Part shown: in pieces, positions 62,130-64,000 of the stretch
Layout of the letters: each line of letters starts with the position of its first letter
How positions within the stretch are numbered: position 1 is the first letter of the stretch
NCBI RefSeq assembly: GCF_003966955.1
Contig: NZ_AP019367.1
Coordinates: forward strand, 434,001 to 498,000
Direction: 5' to 3'
Length of the DNA: 64,000 nucleotides
DNA from: Parolsenella catena
Lineage (GTDB): Bacteria > Actinomycetota > Coriobacteriia > Coriobacteriales > Atopobiaceae
The notes under the pieces: model-generated
Database searches by the model: none
Seen by the model: the letters and a program-made list of their open reading frames with translations, nothing else
What the model was told of the DNA's origin: nothing
Made by a program: the position numbers and the translations under genes

Positions 62130-62628
62130 GCGGGACCTCCGCGTCGTGCGCGACGACGGCAGGGCGTTCGCCTCGCTCGATGCCGCCGGCGCCGCCACCT
62201 ACGGGAGGCTGAGGTGCGGGGCCGGGATCGCCCGGGCGATCAGGACGGGCGGCAAGGCCGGCGGGCACCGCTGGCGCTACGCGCGGGGCTGCGAGCCTCG
62301 CGAGGAGGGGACCGACGCGTCCCGCGGGCGGTGGACGGAGCGCGAGCGGTGGAGGCTCGCGACGCTCTGGCCGCGGCACGGCCGGGACTGGGAAGGCTGG
62401 GCCGAGGCGCTTCCGGGCCGCACGATCGACGCCATCGAGGCGATGGCCCGGAAGATGGGTCTTCGGCCCAAGCCGAGGAGGGGCGCGTGGACGAGGGCGG
62501 AGGAGTCCGTCCTCCTGCGCGGCCTGATGGACATGGCGCGGGAGACGGGCAGGACGCCCGGCGCGATAGTGACGCGGCTGGGCCACCTCAGGTCCGCCGC
62601 GAAGCGGGAGGAGAGGGGAGCTAGGTGA
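62116..62628 (+). CDS. SANT/Myb-like DNA-binding phage protein
   Basis: A 170-residue protein. An N-terminal segment (GRAFASLDAAGAATYG, then AIRTGGKAGGHRWRY) resembles the small domains that read repeated helices in phage proteins. It is followed by two Trp-rich helical repeats, RGRWTERERWRLATLWPRHG and RGAWTRAEESVLLRGLMDM, spaced like SANT/Myb repeats. Likely DNA-binding. Confidence 0.68.
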   Translation: MTKGERDLRVVRDDGRAFASLDAAGAATYGRLRCGAGIARAIRTGGKAGGHRWRYARGCEPREEGTDASRGRWTERERWRLATLWPRHGRDWEGWAEALPGRTIDAIEAMARKMGLRPKPRRGAWTRAEESVLLRGLMDMARETGRTPGAIVTRLGHLRSAAKREERGAR

Positions 62629-63041
62629 TGGAAGAGAAGGGGAACTGGTACGAGGGCGTCCCGGCACCCGTGGACAAGGACGGGAACGTGGTGCCTCTCG
62701 CGACGAGGAAGCTCTACGACGGGACGGGCCATGAGATCGAGGTCGGGGAGATCGCCCTCGTCGACTCCAAGCTCAGCGGAGGCCTGGTGTGGCGCGTCAG
62801 GGAGGTCGACGGGCCGATCTTGACGCTCAGCCTCCTCCACCTCGAGCGGCCCGACACCTGGGAGCGCGTCGAGGCGGACCTCATGGCCATGGCACGCGCG
62901 GACTGCGCCTGCTACTACTTCGGGGCCGGCGCGGACCTCAATTGCGACGAGTGCCCGGCGGAGAGCTGCTCTGAGTCGTGCTTCGTGGAGGCCGCCCGCG
63001 ACGTCCTGCGCCGCTGCAAGGCCATCGCGGGGGTGGCGTAG
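62628..63041 (+). CDS. Uncharacterised phage protein with Cys cluster
   Basis: A 137-residue protein from ATG at 62628, sharing one base with the previous TGA; GAGGAGAGGGGAG is upstream. The middle (IALVDSKLSGGLVWRVREVD) looks like a small beta-barrel. CACYYFGAGADLNCDECPAE then CSESCF provides six Cys and may bind metal. Function unknown. Confidence 0.62.
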   Translation: MEEKGNWYEGVPAPVDKDGNVVPLATRKLYDGTGHEIEVGEIALVDSKLSGGLVWRVREVDGPILTLSLLHLERPDTWERVEADLMAMARADCACYYFGAGADLNCDECPAESCSESCFVEAARDVLRRCKAIAGVA

Positions 63042-63203
63042 GTGTCCGCCGCCGGAGTCTGCTGGTTCCTGGTCGCGGCGCTGGAGCTCGCCCGCTACGT
63101 GGCTGACCAGCCGGGCGGGGCAGACGCGTCGGGGCACGGGCTGTTCTTCATGCTGGCGCTGGTCCTGGTCTACCTGGACATGATCTACGAGAGAGGAAGA
63201 TGA
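63042..63203 (+). CDS. Small two-span membrane protein, 53 residues
   Basis: GTG at 63042 directly follows the previous stop. MSAAGVCWFLVAALELARYV is a first span, and a second span (LFFMLALVLVYLDMIY) follows a Gly/Asp/Ser loop. The TGA overlaps the HNH gene's ATG. Such small membrane proteins are common in phage early operons; role unknown. Confidence 0.6.
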   Translation: MSAAGVCWFLVAALELARYVADQPGGADASGHGLFFMLALVLVYLDMIYERGR

Positions 63204-63838
63204 CGATGCGCCATGGGAGGGCCGTCGACGTGGCCTCGCCGCCGGAGCCGATGCCCGAGCTCAGGCCGATACCGTCGACGGGCGGGCTCTACCTCGCCGG
63301 GGCGGACGGCTCCGTGTGGCGGGCGGCGGGGTTCGATGCCCGCGGCGTGTGGCGGCCGCCCAAGCGCTGCGCCACGCGCGTCGAGGGAGGCGGCGCGGGC
63401 CGAAACCACCGGGGCAGGTACCTGCGGGTGAACACCACGGTCCGCGGGGTCCAGAAGGACCGCCCCGTGCACCGCCTGGTCGCGGAGGCGTGGCTCGACG
63501 GATACCACCCGCTGCTCGTGGTGCACCACGAGAACCACGACTGCCGCGACAACCGGCCGGAGAACCTCAGGTGCATGACGCGGGCCGAGCACGAGAGGCT
63601 CCACGGCCACGACGTCACGGACGTCGACGTGGCCAACGCGCGATACGACTTCGAGCTGCGTCGCGACGACCCATGGCCGGACCCCTACGCGCCAGAGCGC
63701 CGCGAGGCGCAGCTCGCCCGCCCGAGCCGGCGCGCCGGTCCCGAGGGCAGGAGGGACAGGGCCGCGGCGAGGCTCGACGCGCTCATCGGGATGTGTGTAA
63801 GCGTGAACGAAAGGGAGAACGAAGATGGACAGCGGTAA
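63200..63838 (+). CDS. HNH endonuclease
   Basis: A 212-residue protein starting at ATG 63200, overlapping the previous TGA, with GAGAGGAAG upstream. The N-terminal NUMOD4-like or similar region (GGLYLAGADGSVWRA) precedes the HNH_3 core HRLVAEAWLDGYHPLLVVHH, then ENHDCRDNRPENLRCMT, with AEHERLHGHD. The catalytic His pair lies in VVHHENHDC. It could be a homing-type or phage-cutting nuclease. It overlaps the next gene by 14 bp. Confidence 0.85.
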   Translation: MTMRHGRAVDVASPPEPMPELRPIPSTGGLYLAGADGSVWRAAGFDARGVWRPPKRCATRVEGGGAGRNHRGRYLRVNTTVRGVQKDRPVHRLVAEAWLDGYHPLLVVHHENHDCRDNRPENLRCMTRAEHERLHGHDVTDVDVANARYDFELRRDDPWPDPYAPERREAQLARPSRRAGPEGRRDRAAARLDALIGMCVSVNERENEDGQR

Positions 63839-64000
63839 CACCGGGCACGCGCCCACGCGATCGACGGACCTCGGGGCGCTCCAGGGCCTCATGTTCGAGG
63901 AGCTCGACAACCTCATGGCGCTCGACCTGTCGGGCGACCCCGACGTCATCGACGCCGAGATGCGCCGCGCCGAGGCGGTGAGCTCCATCGCGTCGACGGC
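63825..64000 (+). CDS. Uncharacterised phage protein, 3' end outside window
   Basis: ATG at 63825 after AAAGGGAGAACG opens a frame running past the window end. The visible 58 residues (MDSGNTGHAPTRSTDLGALQ, then LMFEELDNLMALDLSGDPD) are acidic and helical, as in many small phage proteins of unknown function. Confidence 0.65.
   Translation, partial: MDSGNTGHAPTRSTDLGALQGLMFEELDNLMALDLSGDPDVIDAEMRRAEAVSSIAST

Larger units (their letters stand above)
53491..64000. mobile_element. Left part of a prophage or integrative element at tRNA-Val
   Basis: It starts at tRNA-Val and contains a large serine recombinase, an Abi protein, a divergent repressor/Cro switch and a rightward train of overlapping small genes with replication-type functions. 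No structural or conjugation genes are visible before the window ends, so phage versus other integrative element is undecided; the genes favour phage. Confidence 0.85.

Overview
The window is GC-rich, gene-dense bacterial DNA. Its gene order and proteins suggest a high-GC actinomycete of the class Coriobacteriia (Olsenella/Atopobium-like). The clues are the whiA-gap-pgk-tpi-secG neighbourhood, Tat-type lipoprotein signals, and small palindromic repeats containing the core CAAAGGGGAC. This assignment is an inference, because no rRNA gene lies in the window.

Layout. 1-3.4 kb: the end of an M18 aminopeptidase gene, a RelB/PIN toxin-antitoxin pair bracketed by direct repeats, a 42-residue membrane peptide and phosphofructokinase. 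3.5-9.4 kb: a consensus promoter and TPP riboswitch ahead of a YkoFEDC thiamine/HMP transporter, then a radical-SAM-like protein. 9.5-13 kb: uvrA and a YbaK-type deacylase. 13.2-18.2 kb: a branched-chain amino-acid ABC importer (livJHMGF). 18.4-26.1 kb: a broken PHP phosphatase gene, then a probable cell-wall cluster (MurJ, a D-aspartate-ligase-like ATP-grasp enzyme, a large membrane protein and two FemABX transferases). 26.1-40.6 kb: uvrC, a fructose PTS operon (fruR-fruK-fruA), rapZ-whiA, the lower glycolysis genes gap-pgk-tpiA-gpmI, a RAYT (Y1/HUH) transposase gene and secG. 40.9-46.9 kb: an oligopeptide ABC importer (oppABCDF). 47.3-53.2 kb: tRNA-Leu, a PAS/GAF/PP2C phosphatase, a STAS-HATPase fusion, a duplicated tRNA-Gly/tRNA-Cys pair and two membrane proteins.

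From tRNA-Val at 53.4 kb to the window end lies the left part of a prophage or integrative element. It has a large serine recombinase whose reading frame runs into tRNA-Val, an Abi-family protein and a divergent repressor/Cro switch with four matching operator-like sites. A tightly overlapped train of small genes follows, including a DUF6291-like protein, a DnaC-like ATPase, a DUF3310 protein and an HNH endonuclease. Its right end is outside the window.

The most system-like observation is the RAYT gene at 39.5 kb. It sits between two oppositely oriented copies of a palindrome that recurs at eight other intergenic or gene-end places here, often as head-to-head pairs. This looks like a resident RAYT/REP (BIME-type) repeat system of this lineage.
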